From Pseudonocardia humida (GTDB taxonomy: Bacteria; Actinomycetota; Actinomycetes; Mycobacteriales; Pseudonocardiaceae), in assembly GCF_023898865.1 (NCBI RefSeq), contig NZ_JAGSOV010000024.1, positions 1-64,000 of the forward strand: DNA of 64,000 nucleotides, written 5' to 3'. Below the pieces are notes generated by a model. That model did not search any database and was not told where the DNA came from. It saw only the letters and a list, made by a program, of their open reading frames with translations. The translations under genes were made by a program, and so were the position numbers. Positions 7,744 through 16,318 of the stretch are shown here, in pieces. Within the stretch, counting starts at the first letter, position 1; each line of letters begins with the position of its first letter.

Positions 7744-8544
7744 TCACGGACGTTCGCTGAGGAACTCCACCACCGCGTCCACGAACTCCGCGGGCCGCTC
7801 GACGTTCGTCAGGTGCATCACGGGCATCTCGGTGTACCGCGCGCCGGGGATGATCGCGGCGAGCTCCTGGCCGTGGCCCGCGGAGGTGACGGTGTCGTGC
7901 TCGCCCGCGATGACCAGCGTCGGGCTGCGGATGAGCGTGGCCGTGCGCCGCAGGTCGTAGTCGCGCACCGCGGCCCAGCTGCCGGCCACGCCCTCGCGCC
8001 GGGTGGCGAGCAGCGTGCGGCGGAAGCCCTCGACGACCTCGTCCTGCAGCATCCGGGCCGGGAACCAGTTGTGCAGGAACACCTCCGCAGTGGCGCGCAT
8101 GTCGGGGGCGGCCAGCAGGTCGGCGATCGGTCGGTCCCACTGGTCCGGCGGGCCCAGGTACGCGGCGGTGTTGGCCAGCACGAGGCGGTCGACGCGGTCC
8201 GGCGCGTGGATGCCCAACCACTGCGCGACCATCCCGCCGAGGGACAGGCCCAGCACGTGCACCCGCGGCAGGTCCAGCGCGTCCAGCAGCTCCACGACGT
8301 CGCGCCCCAGCCGGTCCAGGGAGTACGGGCCGCTCGGGACGTCGGAGGTGCCGTGGCCGCGCGCGTCGTAGCGCAGCAGCCGGAAGTGGTCGGAGAGCGC
8401 CGGCACCTGGCCGTCCCACATGTGCAGGTCGGTGCCGATGGAGTTCGCCAGCACCAGCACCGGCCTGTCCGGCTCCCCGTCGAGGCGGTAGCCGATGCGC
8501 ACGCCGTCGCCCGTGGTGATGGCGCTGGGGGTCGTGGTGTCCAT
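7744..8544 (-). CDS. Alpha/beta hydrolase, 3-oxoadipate enol-lactonase-like
   Basis: A 266-residue hydrolase close in layout to PcaD: NSIGTDLHMWDGQVPAL is the characteristic oxyanion and first-helix segment, RYDARGHGTSD the second strand, GLSLGG the nucleophile elbow with Ser101, and VIAGEHDTVT carries the acid. The histidine is probably in MPVMHLTNVERP. PcaD opens 3-oxoadipate enol-lactone in the beta-ketoadipate route, but no other pca gene is present here, so related lactone or ester substrates are possible. It is divergent from a LysR gene 72 bp away that probably controls it. Confidence 0.75.
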   Translation of the reverse strand: MDTTTPSAITTGDGVRIGYRLDGEPDRPVLVLANSIGTDLHMWDGQVPALSDHFRLLRYDARGHGTSDVPSGPYSLDRLGRDVVELLDALDLPRVHVLGLSLGGMVAQWLGIHAPDRVDRLVLANTAAYLGPPDQWDRPIADLLAAPDMRATAEVFLHNWFPARMLQDEVVEGFRRTLLATRREGVAGSWAAVRDYDLRRTATLIRSPTLVIAGEHDTVTSAGHGQELAAIIPGARYTEMPVMHLTNVERPAEFVDAVVEFLSERP

Positions 8545-8563
8545 GTCCCCAGCCTAGGAAGAG

Positions 8564-8573
8564 ATCTGCAGAT
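8564..8573. promoter_or_regulatory. Palindrome in the hydrolase/LysR divergent promoter
   Basis: ATCTGCAGAT is a perfect 10-bp palindrome in the 72-bp gap between the divergent genes, where a LysR regulator would bind to control both itself and the hydrolase. It contains the T-rich/A-rich ends expected of a LysR box, but the longer T-N11-A context is only partly met. Confidence 0.35.
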
Positions 8574-8616
8574 TGCCATGACAAAGAACGGACCGTCTCT
8601 GTAGGCTCCTCCGACA

Positions 8617-9558
8617 ATGTCCGACTTCACGCTCCACGAGTTGCACTGCTTCGACGCGGTCGTGGGCGAGGGCGGCTTCCAGGCCGCCGCCGAGCGGCTG
8701 CACCGGTCGCATCCCTCGGTCTTCGCGGCGGTGGCCAAGCTGGAGCGTCAACTCGGGCTGAGCCTGCTGGACCGCTCGGGCTACCGGGTGCGGCCCACCG
8801 AGGCGGGGCTGGCCTTCCACCGGAAGGTGCGCTTCCTGCTGCACGAGGCCGAGGACCTCCGGACCTACGCCACCCAGCTGGCGATGGGGGAGGAGGCCGA
8901 GCTGCGCGTGGTGCTCGGCGACCTCTGCCCGTTGCCCCCGGTGCTGGAGCTGCTGAGCCGCTTCTTCGCGCACCGCCCGCAGACGCGGCTGCACCTGCAG
9001 TTCGAGACCGTGACGGGCCCCTGGGAGCGACTGCTGGAGGACCGGGCCGACCTCATCGTGCACCGGGTCCCCACGAGCGACGTCCGGATGGAGTGGATCG
9101 GGCTCGGCCGCGTCGCGCTGGTCCCGGTCGTGGCGCCCGGCTTCCTGCCCTTCCCCCCGACGGCGGACATCACGCCGCAGCGGATGCAGACCCTCACCCA
9201 GTGCGTGGTCCGCGACTCGGCGCGGCACCCGTCCGAGCCGGGCCACTTCCTGGTCGAGGGCGCTCCCCGGTGCTCCGTGCCGGACCACCTCATGAAGAAG
9301 GAGCTGATCCTGCACGGCATGGCGTGGGGGCACCTGCCCCGGTTCCTGGTCGAGGCCGAGTTGCGCGACGGTCGACTGCTGTCCATCGCCGGGCGGCACT
9401 TCCCCGGCGTGGTCGAGGAGCTCTCGGCGGCCCGCCGGCGCGACCGGCCGCACGGGCCGGTCGCCGACCAGCTGTGGGAGTTCCTGGCCGAGCAGGCACC
9501 GGTGCTGCGGCCGGCGTTGGGCCGGGTTCCCCGGGCGAGGCGGGCGTCGCCGTGCTGA
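8617..9558 (+). CDS. LysR-family transcriptional regulator
   Basis: A 313-residue LTTR. The winged helix-turn-helix covers residues 1-62: ELHCFDAVVGEGGFQAAAER, then SHPSVFAAVAKLERQLG, with LLDRSGYRVRPTEAG as wing. The remainder is the two-lobed effector-binding domain starting near ELRVVLGDLCPLPPVLELL. The start is ATG 8617. It is divergent from the enol-lactonase-like gene and so probably its regulator. The effector domain resembles those of LTTRs next to single hydrolase or dehydrogenase genes, but no ligand can be named. Confidence 0.85.
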   Translation: MSDFTLHELHCFDAVVGEGGFQAAAERLHRSHPSVFAAVAKLERQLGLSLLDRSGYRVRPTEAGLAFHRKVRFLLHEAEDLRTYATQLAMGEEAELRVVLGDLCPLPPVLELLSRFFAHRPQTRLHLQFETVTGPWERLLEDRADLIVHRVPTSDVRMEWIGLGRVALVPVVAPGFLPFPPTADITPQRMQTLTQCVVRDSARHPSEPGHFLVEGAPRCSVPDHLMKKELILHGMAWGHLPRFLVEAELRDGRLLSIAGRHFPGVVEELSAARRRDRPHGPVADQLWEFLAEQAPVLRPALGRVPRARRASPC

Positions 9559-9573
9559 GCGGGATCCACGGGC

Positions 9574-10146
9574 TCAGCCGCGGATCGCCTCGACTGTGCT
9601 GAGCACCGCGAGGACCACCAGGATCGCGGCCACCACGCGGGTCATCCAGCGCTGCGACACCACCCGCCGCAGCCGGTTGCCGGCGAACACGGCGAGCGCG
9701 GACACGGCCCACAGCGCGAGGAGGGCGCCGACCCCGACGGCGAGCGGGTCGGTGTAGCGCGCGGTGAGTGTGGCCACGATGATCTGCGTCGGGTCGCCCA
9801 GCTCGGACAGCAGGGTGGTGCCGAAGCACAGGGCCACCACGCGCCACGGCGTCGTCGGCGTCGCCTCGGGGATGCCGTCATCGTCGTCGTCCCCGCGCAG
9901 CAGCAGGACCGCGCTGACGAGGAAGATCACGGCGAGCGCGGCCGCGAGCGGCCGCTCGGGCAGCAGGCCGACGAGGCTCCCGGCCACGACCGCGACCACC
10001 ACCTGCACGAGGAAGGCCGCGGCCACGCCCAGCAGGACCAGCCGCGCCGGGAACCGGCTCGCGAGGATGAGCGTCACCAGGCCACTGGTGTCGGCCAGTT
10101 CGGCGAGGGCGACGATGCCGAAGGTGACGGCGATGACGACGACCAC
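9574..10146 (-). CDS. TMEM165/GDT1 (UPF0016) family cation transporter, motif-degenerate
   Basis: A 190-residue membrane protein with six predicted helices in two repeats of three. GDT1 proteins move Mn2+ or Ca2+ and carry E-x-G-D-(K/R)-(T/S) in each half. Here the two motifs are ELADTS (residues 16-21) and ELGDPT (115-120): the acidic residues stay but the basic residue is lost in both, and the first glycine is Ala. A DDDDD stretch lies in the loop at 86-90. The start is GTG. It is the last gene of the PQQ operon, 21 bp after the cation exchanger, which suggests a role in supplying or balancing the metal needed by the PQQ enzyme. Confidence 0.7.
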   Translation of the reverse strand: MVVVIAVTFGIVALAELADTSGLVTLILASRFPARLVLLGVAAAFLVQVVVAVVAGSLVGLLPERPLAAALAVIFLVSAVLLLRGDDDDDGIPEATPTTPWRVVALCFGTTLLSELGDPTQIIVATLTARYTDPLAVGVGALLALWAVSALAVFAGNRLRRVVSQRWMTRVVAAILVVLAVLSTVEAIRG

Positions 10147-10167
10147 GGAACGGCGCTCCCGTCCCGG

Positions 10168-11304
10168 CTAGTCGTCGTCGGGTGCGCCTGGGACCGCCGG
10201 CGCCTCGATGCCCGGCCGCTGCTCGTCCTGCTCGGCGCCCGGTGCGTCGTCGACCGGGACGAGCCCGAACACCGAGAAGCTGACGACCCAGTAGGCGACG
10301 TACCCCGCCAGCAGCACCACCCCGTGCCAACGCCGCAGGTGGCCGGTGAACAGCGCGTACGCGGCGAACCCGTTGATCACGACGAGGGCAGGCAGGTGCC
10401 AGCTGAAGATCTCCGGTGTGATCAGGAGCGCGCCGCCGACCAGCGCGATGATGCCGACCTTCGCGGTCACCGAGAACACGACGCTGCCGATGATGTTGCC
10501 GACGCCGATCGCCGGCGCCCCCCGCCGGGACGGCCGCACGGTGAGGAAGATGTCCTCCAGGGAGAGCACCACCGTCGCGATCGTCGCCCCGAAGACCGTG
10601 CCGCTGATCGCGAAGTCCTCGAGGATGCCCTCGGTGCCCTCCGACATGGCCCAGGCGCCGACGACGAGCCCGACCAGCGCGAGGAGCGCCAGCAGGAGCA
10701 GCACTCCTCCGGGCCGGTCGTTCGCCTTCGCCCGGCCCAGCTCGCCGGTCTCGTACAGGCCGGCGCCGCCGTCGCCACCGGCTCCGCGACCACCCCCGGC
10801 GGCGGCACCGACGAGTTCGGGGCTGTCCACCGCCTCGAGCACTTCGGCGCTGCGGAAGGTGGGCACCGCCCGCCGCTTCTCGCGGTAGGCGATGTAGGCG
10901 ATGAAGAGCACGAACAGCCCGATGAGCACGATCCCGGAGACGACGCCCAGCCCGCCCTGCAGCGCGGGCACGATCAGCACCAGGGGGGCGACCGCGAACA
11001 GCGCGATGTAGTCCTTGGGGATCTCCACCCGGCTGGGTGCGAGGAGCGCGGCGAGCGCCAGGACCAGGCCGGACAGCGAGATGACGGTCCCGAAGATCAC
11101 CCCGAGCGCGACGTCTTCGAGGCCCTCCAGGTTGAGCACCACGCCGAAGGCGAGGTCGTCGAACTCGATGCCGGTGAACAGGATGGCGAGCAGGAACAGC
11201 GAGACCGCCAGGCCGCGCGCCGCGCCCACCAGGTAGGTGATCAGCTTCTCGGCGCTGTAGACCAGCAGCGCCGTGCCGAGGGCGAAGATGATGATGGAAG
11301 ACAT
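10168..11304 (-). CDS. CaCA-superfamily sodium/calcium exchanger-like transporter
   Basis: A 378-residue protein with about ten hydrophobic helices in two inverted halves joined by a Gly-rich cytoplasmic loop (about 160-200). The alpha repeats that hold the ion normally contain GTSxPE. Here repeat 1 has FTGIEFDDLAFGV (E47, D49, D50) and repeat 2 has ATVVLSLEDIFLTV followed by GVGNIIGSVVF. The fold is kept while the binding centre has a different acidic pattern. An RBS GGGGGAG precedes ATG 11304. It sits 31 bp after pqqE in the same operon, so it probably handles Ca2+ or a lanthanide for the PQQ dehydrogenase. That link is inference. Confidence 0.75.
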   Translation of the reverse strand: MSSIIIFALGTALLVYSAEKLITYLVGAARGLAVSLFLLAILFTGIEFDDLAFGVVLNLEGLEDVALGVIFGTVISLSGLVLALAALLAPSRVEIPKDYIALFAVAPLVLIVPALQGGLGVVSGIVLIGLFVLFIAYIAYREKRRAVPTFRSAEVLEAVDSPELVGAAAGGGRGAGGDGGAGLYETGELGRAKANDRPGGVLLLLALLALVGLVVGAWAMSEGTEGILEDFAISGTVFGATIATVVLSLEDIFLTVRPSRRGAPAIGVGNIIGSVVFSVTAKVGIIALVGGALLITPEIFSWHLPALVVINGFAAYALFTGHLRRWHGVVLLAGYVAYWVVSFSVFGLVPVDDAPGAEQDEQRPGIEAPAVPGAPDDD

Positions 11305-11335
11305 CCGGTTGCTCCCCCTTGAGCGGAACGGGCAG

Positions 11336-12433
11336 TCAGTCGCCGAGCGCCCGGACCCGGTGCGGGCGCGGGACCAGCCGGGGGTCCTCGTCCCGCGACT
11401 GCGCGTTGGCCGCCTCGACCGCCCGCGCCACCAGGTCGTGGTCGGGCGAGAGGTGGCAGACCGGGTCGGTGCGGGCGGCGTCGCCGGTGAGCTGGAACGC
11501 CTGGCAGCGGCACCCGCCGAAGTCCAGCTCCCGGCGGTCGCAGCTGCGGCAGGGATCGGGCATCCAGTCCGTCCCGCGGAACGCGGTCATCACCGGGGCG
11601 CCGGTCCAGATCCGCTCCAGCGGTTCCTCGCGGACGCTGGCCCGGGGCAGCGGCAGCGACTGGGCGGCAGGGCAGGGCAGCACGTCGCCGTTCGGCGTGA
11701 CGGTCAGCTGCCGGGCCGCCCAGCCGCCCATGCAGGGCTTCGGGTAGCGGCTGTAGTAGTCGGGGATGACGTAGATGACGTCCATCCGGTCCCGCAGCCG
11801 CTCGCGGGCGGCCCGCACGACGACCTCGGCCGCCTCGAGCTGGGCCCGGCTCGGCAGCAGTGCGTCGCGGTTGCGCCAGGCCCAGCCGTAGTACTGGGTG
11901 TTGGCCAGCTCCACCCGGTCGGCGCCGACGTCCTCGGCCAGCGCGAGCACGTCGGCGACGCGGTCGATGTTCTGGCGGTGCAGCACCACGTTCACGGTGA
12001 GCGGCCAGCCCAGCTCCCGGACCACGCCCATCGCCTCGATCTTGCGCCGGAACGATCGCGTCCCGGCGATCCGGTCGGACACCGCGGGCTCGTCGGCCTG
12101 GATGCTGACCTGCACGTGGTCCAGGCCGGCGGCGCGCAGCTCCTCGGCCCGCTCGCGCGAGAGCCCGAGGGCGCTGGTCACGAGGTTGGTGTAGAGGCCG
12201 AGGTCGTGGGCGGCCGCCACGATCTCCACGAGGTCGCGGCGCAGCAGCGGTTCCCCGCCGGACAGGTGGCACTGCAGGACCCCGAGGTCGCGGGCCTCGG
12301 CCAGCACCCGCCGCCACTCGTGGGTGGCCAGCTCGTCGGAGTAGTCGGCCATGTTCAGCGGGTTCGAGCAGTACGCGCAGGCCAGCGGGCAGCGGTAGGT
12401 GAGCTCGGCGAGCAGCCCGAAGGGGCTATCCAT
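11336..12433 (-). CDS. pqqE: PqqE, radical-SAM PqqA peptide cyclase
   Basis: PqqE joins the Glu and Tyr side chains of PqqA by a carbon-carbon bond, the first committed step to PQQ. The 365-residue protein opens with the radical-SAM cluster motif CPLACAYC (residues 15-22), then SGGEPLLRRDL for SAM binding. The C-terminal SPASM part has CPAAQS, CRSC and FGGCRCQAF cysteine groups for the auxiliary clusters. ATG 12433 overlaps the pqqD stop by 8 bp, so translation is coupled. PqqE works with PqqD as peptide chaperone. Length and motifs fit the family well. Confidence 0.95.
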   Translation of the reverse strand: MDSPFGLLAELTYRCPLACAYCSNPLNMADYSDELATHEWRRVLAEARDLGVLQCHLSGGEPLLRRDLVEIVAAAHDLGLYTNLVTSALGLSRERAEELRAAGLDHVQVSIQADEPAVSDRIAGTRSFRRKIEAMGVVRELGWPLTVNVVLHRQNIDRVADVLALAEDVGADRVELANTQYYGWAWRNRDALLPSRAQLEAAEVVVRAARERLRDRMDVIYVIPDYYSRYPKPCMGGWAARQLTVTPNGDVLPCPAAQSLPLPRASVREEPLERIWTGAPVMTAFRGTDWMPDPCRSCDRRELDFGGCRCQAFQLTGDAARTDPVCHLSPDHDLVARAVEAANAQSRDEDPRLVPRPHRVRALGD

Positions 12434-12740
12434 CGGCGGGCACGAGCTCGACGCAGCGCCGGGCCGCGAGCCGGGTCAGGAACCGCCGGACCTCGTCGTC
12501 GGGGACGACCTGGTACCGCGCGCCCAGCTCGTCCACGATCTCGGCGACGGTGCGCCGCCCGTCGCACAGCCCGAGGATGTCCGCACCGCTGCCGTGCAGG
12601 ACCACCACCGTCTCGGGGTGCAGCAGGACGTGCCGCTGCCGGGTCGGGTCGAAGGCGAGCCGGACGTGGCGGGCCAGCCGCGGCCGGTCCGAGCCGGTCA
12701 CCGCGGGGGGCCGGGTCGGGGCCGGGTCCACGGCGGTCAC
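12426..12740 (-). CDS. pqqD: PqqD, PqqA peptide chaperone
   Basis: A 104-residue PqqD, a small winged-helix protein that binds PqqA and presents it to PqqE. Visible family features are the strand [20 protein letters not shown] (about 48-67), then [19 protein letters not shown], and the C-terminal [13 protein letters not shown] helix. The start is GTG 12740, which overlaps the pqqC stop as GTGA; the end overlaps pqqE by 8 bp. A roughly 20-residue Pro/Thr-rich head precedes the domain, longer than in many relatives. Confidence 0.92.
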   Translation of the reverse strand: MTAVDPAPTRPPAVTGSDRPRLARHVRLAFDPTRQRHVLLHPETVVVLHGSGADILGLCDGRRTVAEIVDELGARYQVVPDDEVRRFLTRLAARRCVELVPADG

Positions 12741-13447
12741 CGCGGGTAGGCCTGGTCGATGGCGTCCATCATGCTCCACAGGACGTCGCACTTGAACGAC
12801 AGCGCGTCGACGGCGCGGGCCTGGGACTCGGCGGTCAGGCAGTGTTCGGTGACGACCTCCAGGGCGTGCTCGCAGTCGCGGGGCGCCTGCTCCAGGCGGG
12901 CGCGGAAGTAGGCGAGTCCCTCGGGGTCGATCCACGGGTACCACCGCTCGAACGCGGCCAGCCGCTCGGCCATCAGGTCGGGGGCGAACAGCTCGGTGAG
13001 CGAGGACGCCACGGCCTCCACCCACGGGCGGGTCCGGGTGAAGGTGACGTAGGCGTCGACCGCGAACCGCACCCCCGGGACCAGGTGCCGGTGGTCCCGG
13101 ACCTCCTCGCGGCTCAGCCCGGCGGCCTCGCCGAGGCGCAGCCACGCCTCGATGCCGCCTTCGCCGGGGGCGGTGCCGTCGTGGTCGGTGATCCGGCGGA
13201 TCCAGCGCCTGCGGACCTCGTGGTCGGGGCAGTTGGACAGGATCGCCGCGTCCTTGCGGGGGATGTTCTCCTGGTAGTAGAAGCGGTTGGCCACCCAGCC
13301 CCGCAGCTGCTCGCGGCTGAGCCGGCCGGCGTTCATCCGGACGTGGAACGGGTGCTGGTCGTGGTAGCGCCGCGAGTGCGCCCGCAGCGTCTCGACGAAG
13401 CCGTCGTCGCTCCTCGTCGTTCCGGTCGTCCCGGCTGTCGTCGTCAC
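12737..13447 (-). CDS. pqqC: PqqC, pyrroloquinoline-quinone synthase
   Basis: PqqC is the cofactor-free oxidase that closes the ring and removes eight electrons in the last PQQ step. The 236-residue protein shows [17 protein letters not shown] (active-site His/Arg region), [27 protein letters not shown] and [10 protein letters not shown], all well-known PqqC segments. The GTG start at 13447 overlaps the pqqB TGA (GTGA), so translation is coupled. A short Thr/Gly-rich head ([14 protein letters not shown]) precedes the domain. Confidence 0.95.
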   Translation of the reverse strand: MTTTAGTTGTTRSDDGFVETLRAHSRRYHDQHPFHVRMNAGRLSREQLRGWVANRFYYQENIPRKDAAILSNCPDHEVRRRWIRRITDHDGTAPGEGGIEAWLRLGEAAGLSREEVRDHRHLVPGVRFAVDAYVTFTRTRPWVEAVASSLTELFAPDLMAERLAAFERWYPWIDPEGLAYFRARLEQAPRDCEHALEVVTEHCLTAESQARAVDALSFKCDVLWSMMDAIDQAYPR

Positions 13448-14340
13448 GGGCCCTGCACCTCGATCTCGAGGCCGTCCATGGCCACCTCCATGCCGCTGTC
13501 CCGCAGGATCCGCCGCTCGGGCGAGTCCGCCAGCAGGATCGGGTTGGTGTTGTTCATGTGTACGAAGATCGTTCGCTTGACGCCGAGCGAGGGGAGCTGG
13601 GCCAGGCTGCCGTCCGGGCCGTCGATGGGCAGGTGGCCCATCTCCCGCGACGTCTTGGCGGCCAGGCCGAGCCGGACCAGCTCGTCGTCGCGCCAGCAGG
13701 TCCCGTCGATCAGCAGGCAGTCGCAGCCGGAGATCTCGGCGCGCAGCGCGGGGGTCAGGGCCTGCACCCCCGGCAGGTACACCAGCGTGCCGCCGCTGCG
13801 CTCGTCGGTCAGCCGGTAGCCCACGACGCGGCCGTGGTCCACCCCGGGGCCGAACCGGGTCCGCTTGGTGGTGGGCACGTCGAACGCCCGGCAGGACAGT
13901 CCGTCGGCCAGGGCCAGGTCGGTGCCGGGGACCACGGCCCGCCACTCGACGGGGCAGTAGCGCTCCAGCGTGCTCAGCACCCCCGAGCCGTCGCAGAGCG
14001 TCTTGTGCACCGACGGCGTGGCGTAGAGCCGCAGGGCGCGGGCCTCGCGCAGCAGCAGCAGGCCCAGCGTGTGGTCCAGCTCGGCGTCGGTGAGCAGCAC
14101 CGCCTCCACCGGTGTCGTCCGGCCGTCGTGCGGGTGCAGGTCGGGGGAGGCCTCGATCTGGGTGCGGACGTCGGGCGAGGCGTTGATCATGAACCAGCGC
14201 CGCCGGCCGGCGCTGACCGCGACCGACGACTGGGTGCGCGCGGGGGCCGCCCCGGAACGGACCGCGGCGCACACCGGGCAGCCGCAGTTCCACTGCGGGG
14301 AGCCACCTCCCGCGGCCGAGCCCAGCACCCGCAGCCACAT
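13444..14340 (-). CDS. pqqB: PqqB, metallo-beta-lactamase-fold PQQ biosynthesis protein
   Basis: A 298-residue PqqB, thought to hydroxylate the cross-linked Glu-Tyr intermediate. It begins [19 protein letters not shown] with the family CxCxxC zinc site (NCGCPVC), then [13 protein letters not shown], the metal-site segment [40 protein letters not shown] and [17 protein letters not shown] ribosome binding site precedes ATG 14340. It is separated from pqqA by 140 bp containing a strong hairpin and a run of 15 G. It overlaps pqqC at its end. Confidence 0.95.
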   Translation of the reverse strand: MWLRVLGSAAGGGSPQWNCGCPVCAAVRSGAAPARTQSSVAVSAGRRRWFMINASPDVRTQIEASPDLHPHDGRTTPVEAVLLTDAELDHTLGLLLLREARALRLYATPSVHKTLCDGSGVLSTLERYCPVEWRAVVPGTDLALADGLSCRAFDVPTTKRTRFGPGVDHGRVVGYRLTDERSGGTLVYLPGVQALTPALRAEISGCDCLLIDGTCWRDDELVRLGLAAKTSREMGHLPIDGPDGSLAQLPSLGVKRTIFVHMNNTNPILLADSPERRILRDSGMEVAMDGLEIEVQGP

Positions 14341-14379
14341 CCAACCACTCCGTTCGTCGACGACGGGGAGAACCGGGGA

Positions 14380-14394
14380 GGGGGGGGGGGGGGG
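14380..14394. repeat. Run of 15 G in the pqqA-pqqB leader
   Basis: A G15 homopolymer lies about 40 bases before the pqqB start, within GC-only sequence. Such a tract could slip and vary expression, could form a G-quadruplex-like DNA or RNA structure, or could be a base-calling artefact. Confidence 0.7.
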
Positions 14395-14442
14395 CGGGGC
14401 CCCCGCGGCCCCGCCCGGGAAAGAACCGGGGGCAGACCGGGT

Positions 14443-14471
14443 GAGGGCGCCGGACCAGGTCCGGCGCCCTC
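14443..14471 (-). terminator. Strong hairpin between pqqA and pqqB
   Basis: GAGGGCGCCGGACC, one base, then its exact reverse complement make a 14-bp inverted repeat beginning ten bases after the pqqA stop. No T-run follows, so I read it as an attenuator or processing/stability element and not a classical terminator. A hairpin after pqqA is a known way to make far more PqqA peptide than PqqB-E enzymes. Confidence 0.65.
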
Positions 14472-14480
14472 CCGTCGGAG

Positions 14481-14576
14481 CTAGTCGTCCATCTGGGCGA
14501 CGTACATGGTCACCTCGGGCGCGACTCCGATCTCGTCGAACTCGGGCGTCTCCCACACTTCGAGCGAAGACTCCAT
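14481..14576 (-). CDS. pqqA: PqqA, PQQ precursor peptide
   Basis: This 31-residue peptide begins [18 protein letters not shown] and contains the obligatory Glu-x-x-x-Tyr pair in [13 protein letters not shown]; those two side chains become PQQ. The W-x-x-P and E-I-G-V segments are also family marks. A GAGGAGG ribosome binding site lies before ATG 14576. It follows the dehydrogenase gene by 32 bp and is followed by a strong hairpin. The gene is too short for most gene callers. Confidence 0.95.
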   Translation of the reverse strand: MESSLEVWETPEFDEIGVAPEVTMYVAQMDD

Positions 14577-14608
14577 GAATCCACCTCCTCTCTTCTCGGC
14601 CGGGATCC

Positions 14609-16306
14609 TCACGATTCCGGCAGGGCGAAGACGATCAGCGCGCTGCCGTGGCCCGCCCCGAGCATCCCGGGCAGGAACCCCTCGGCCCACCCGCCCCACC
14701 CGACCGGCACGGCGATGTACTGCCTGCCGTCGACCATGTAGGTCGAAGGGCTGCTGTGGTGGCCGCTGCCGCACTGGAACTGCCACAGCAGCTCCCCGGT
14801 GCGGGCGTCGAGGGCGTTGAACTCGCCCGACGGTTCCCCGGCGAAGACCAGGTCACCGCCCGTGGCCAGCACCGAGGCGCACATCGGCAGCTCGTTGCGC
14901 CAGCGCCACTTCTCCTCGCCGTCGGCGTCGAACGCGCTGATGGACCCGGTCATGTCCTCGATGTCCACCTGGACGCCCGCGCCCCAGTACGGGATGGACT
15001 CCTTGAACTCCCGGCGCCGCCGCGTGGCCGTGGCCCCGACGTCCTGGACCGGGACGTAGAAGAGCTCGGTCTTCGGGCTGTAGGCCGCGTGGGTCCACTC
15101 CTTGGCGCCCGCCGGCCCCGGGTAGAAGTGGACCGGCACCCCCTCCTCGTCGGGGTAGACCTTGGCCGTCACCCGGCCGTCCCTGGTGATCGCGCCCCAG
15201 GTGATCCGGTCGACGAAGGGGGTGATGTTGACCAGCTCGCCGTTCGTGCGGTCCAGGACGAAGAAGTAGCCGTTCTTGTCGAAGTGCCCGAGAAGCTTGC
15301 GCCCGTCCTTCTCGAACAGGATGCACTCGGCGATGCTGTCGTAGTCCCACACGTCGTGCGGGGTGCACTGGTAGTGCCAGCGAATCTGACCGGAGTCGAC
15401 GTCGACGGCGATGATGCTGTCGGTGTAGAGGTTGTCGCCCTCGCGCACGCCCCCGTCGAAGTCGGGCGCCGGGTTGCCGGTGCCCACGTAGAGCAGGTTC
15501 GTCTCCGCGTCGAAGGTGCCGGTGAGCCAGCAGTTCGCGCCGCCGCGCGCCCAGGCCTCGCCGTCGGCGGGCCAGGTCTCCGAGCCGGGTTCGCCGGGCT
15601 TCGGGATCGTGTAGCAGCGCCACTGGTGCTCGCCGGACCCGATGTCGAACGCGTCCAGATGGCCGCGCACCCCGAACTCCCCGCCGGAGCTCCCGACGAT
15701 GACCAGGTTCTTGACCACCAGCGGCGCGACCGTGGCGCTCTCCCCGGCCCGCACGTCGCCGTAGGTCTTGTCCCAGACCCGCTTGCCGGTGGTGGCGTCG
15801 AGCGCCAGCACGTGGGCGTTCGCCGTGACGACGAAGACCTTGCCCTGCGCCACCGCGACCCCGCGGTTCACGTTGCCGCAGCACAGCGACACGTCGAAGG
15901 GGACGGCGTGCTTGTACCGCCAGATCTCGGTGCCGTCCTTCGCGTTCAGGGCCCACACCCAGCCGTCCCAGCCGGCCAGGAACATGATCCCGTCGACGAT
16001 GATCGGGGTGGCCTCGAACGAGTAGGTCGACGCGCCGGCGATGATGCCGCTGGAGCCGGCCTGGAAGATCCAGGCTGGTCCGATGCGCTTGACGTTCTCG
16101 GTGTTGATCTGGTCGAGCGCGCTGTAGCGCTGTCCGTCGTAGGTGCCGTAGTAGGTGAGCCAGTTCTCCGGCTCCGAGCGGGCGTTGAGGATGCGCTCGT
16201 AGTCGACGCCCTCCACGACCGGCGGCGCGATCTCGTTGCCCGGGAGCTTGCCGCTCAGCTTCGCCTGGTCGACGGCCTCACCGGCATCGACGTACTCAAC
16301 GGTCAT
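14609..16306 (-). CDS. PQQ-dependent alcohol dehydrogenase with lanthanide-type metal ligands
   Basis: A 565-residue eight-bladed propeller quinoprotein of the methanol/ethanol dehydrogenase family. The vicinal disulfide that packs on PQQ is C142-C143 (SLCCGNVNRG). Metal ligands by comparison with XoxF are E210 (GGEFGVRG), N278 (GTGNP), the catalytic base D321 and the extra D323 (VWDYDS); the extra Asp marks lanthanide-dependent enzymes, where Ca2+ enzymes have Ala or Ser. Tryptophan-docking segments such as GWDGWVWALNAKDGTEIW repeat along the chain. There is no signal peptide and only 12 bp to the upstream gene, so export is not evident. A GAGAGGAG site precedes ATG 16306. No cytochrome c partner is encoded nearby. 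The alcohol oxidised is unknown. Confidence 0.9.
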   Translation of the reverse strand: MTVEYVDAGEAVDQAKLSGKLPGNEIAPPVVEGVDYERILNARSEPENWLTYYGTYDGQRYSALDQINTENVKRIGPAWIFQAGSSGIIAGASTYSFEATPIIVDGIMFLAGWDGWVWALNAKDGTEIWRYKHAVPFDVSLCCGNVNRGVAVAQGKVFVVTANAHVLALDATTGKRVWDKTYGDVRAGESATVAPLVVKNLVIVGSSGGEFGVRGHLDAFDIGSGEHQWRCYTIPKPGEPGSETWPADGEAWARGGANCWLTGTFDAETNLLYVGTGNPAPDFDGGVREGDNLYTDSIIAVDVDSGQIRWHYQCTPHDVWDYDSIAECILFEKDGRKLLGHFDKNGYFFVLDRTNGELVNITPFVDRITWGAITRDGRVTAKVYPDEEGVPVHFYPGPAGAKEWTHAAYSPKTELFYVPVQDVGATATRRRREFKESIPYWGAGVQVDIEDMTGSISAFDADGEEKWRWRNELPMCASVLATGGDLVFAGEPSGEFNALDARTGELLWQFQCGSGHHSSPSTYMVDGRQYIAVPVGWGGWAEGFLPGMLGAGHGSALIVFALPES

Positions 16307-16318
16307 CGTCTGCTCCTC

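Noticed and set aside
7638-7760. 40-codon small gene
   Set aside because: It overlaps the 3' end of the convergent hydrolase, has no ribosome binding site and no recognisable family.
11273-13819. 848-codon open frame on the plus strand
   Set aside because: It runs antisense through the whole pqqB-pqqE block, is Arg/Pro/Gly/Val-rich and has no family motif; it is a product of high-GC codon bias.
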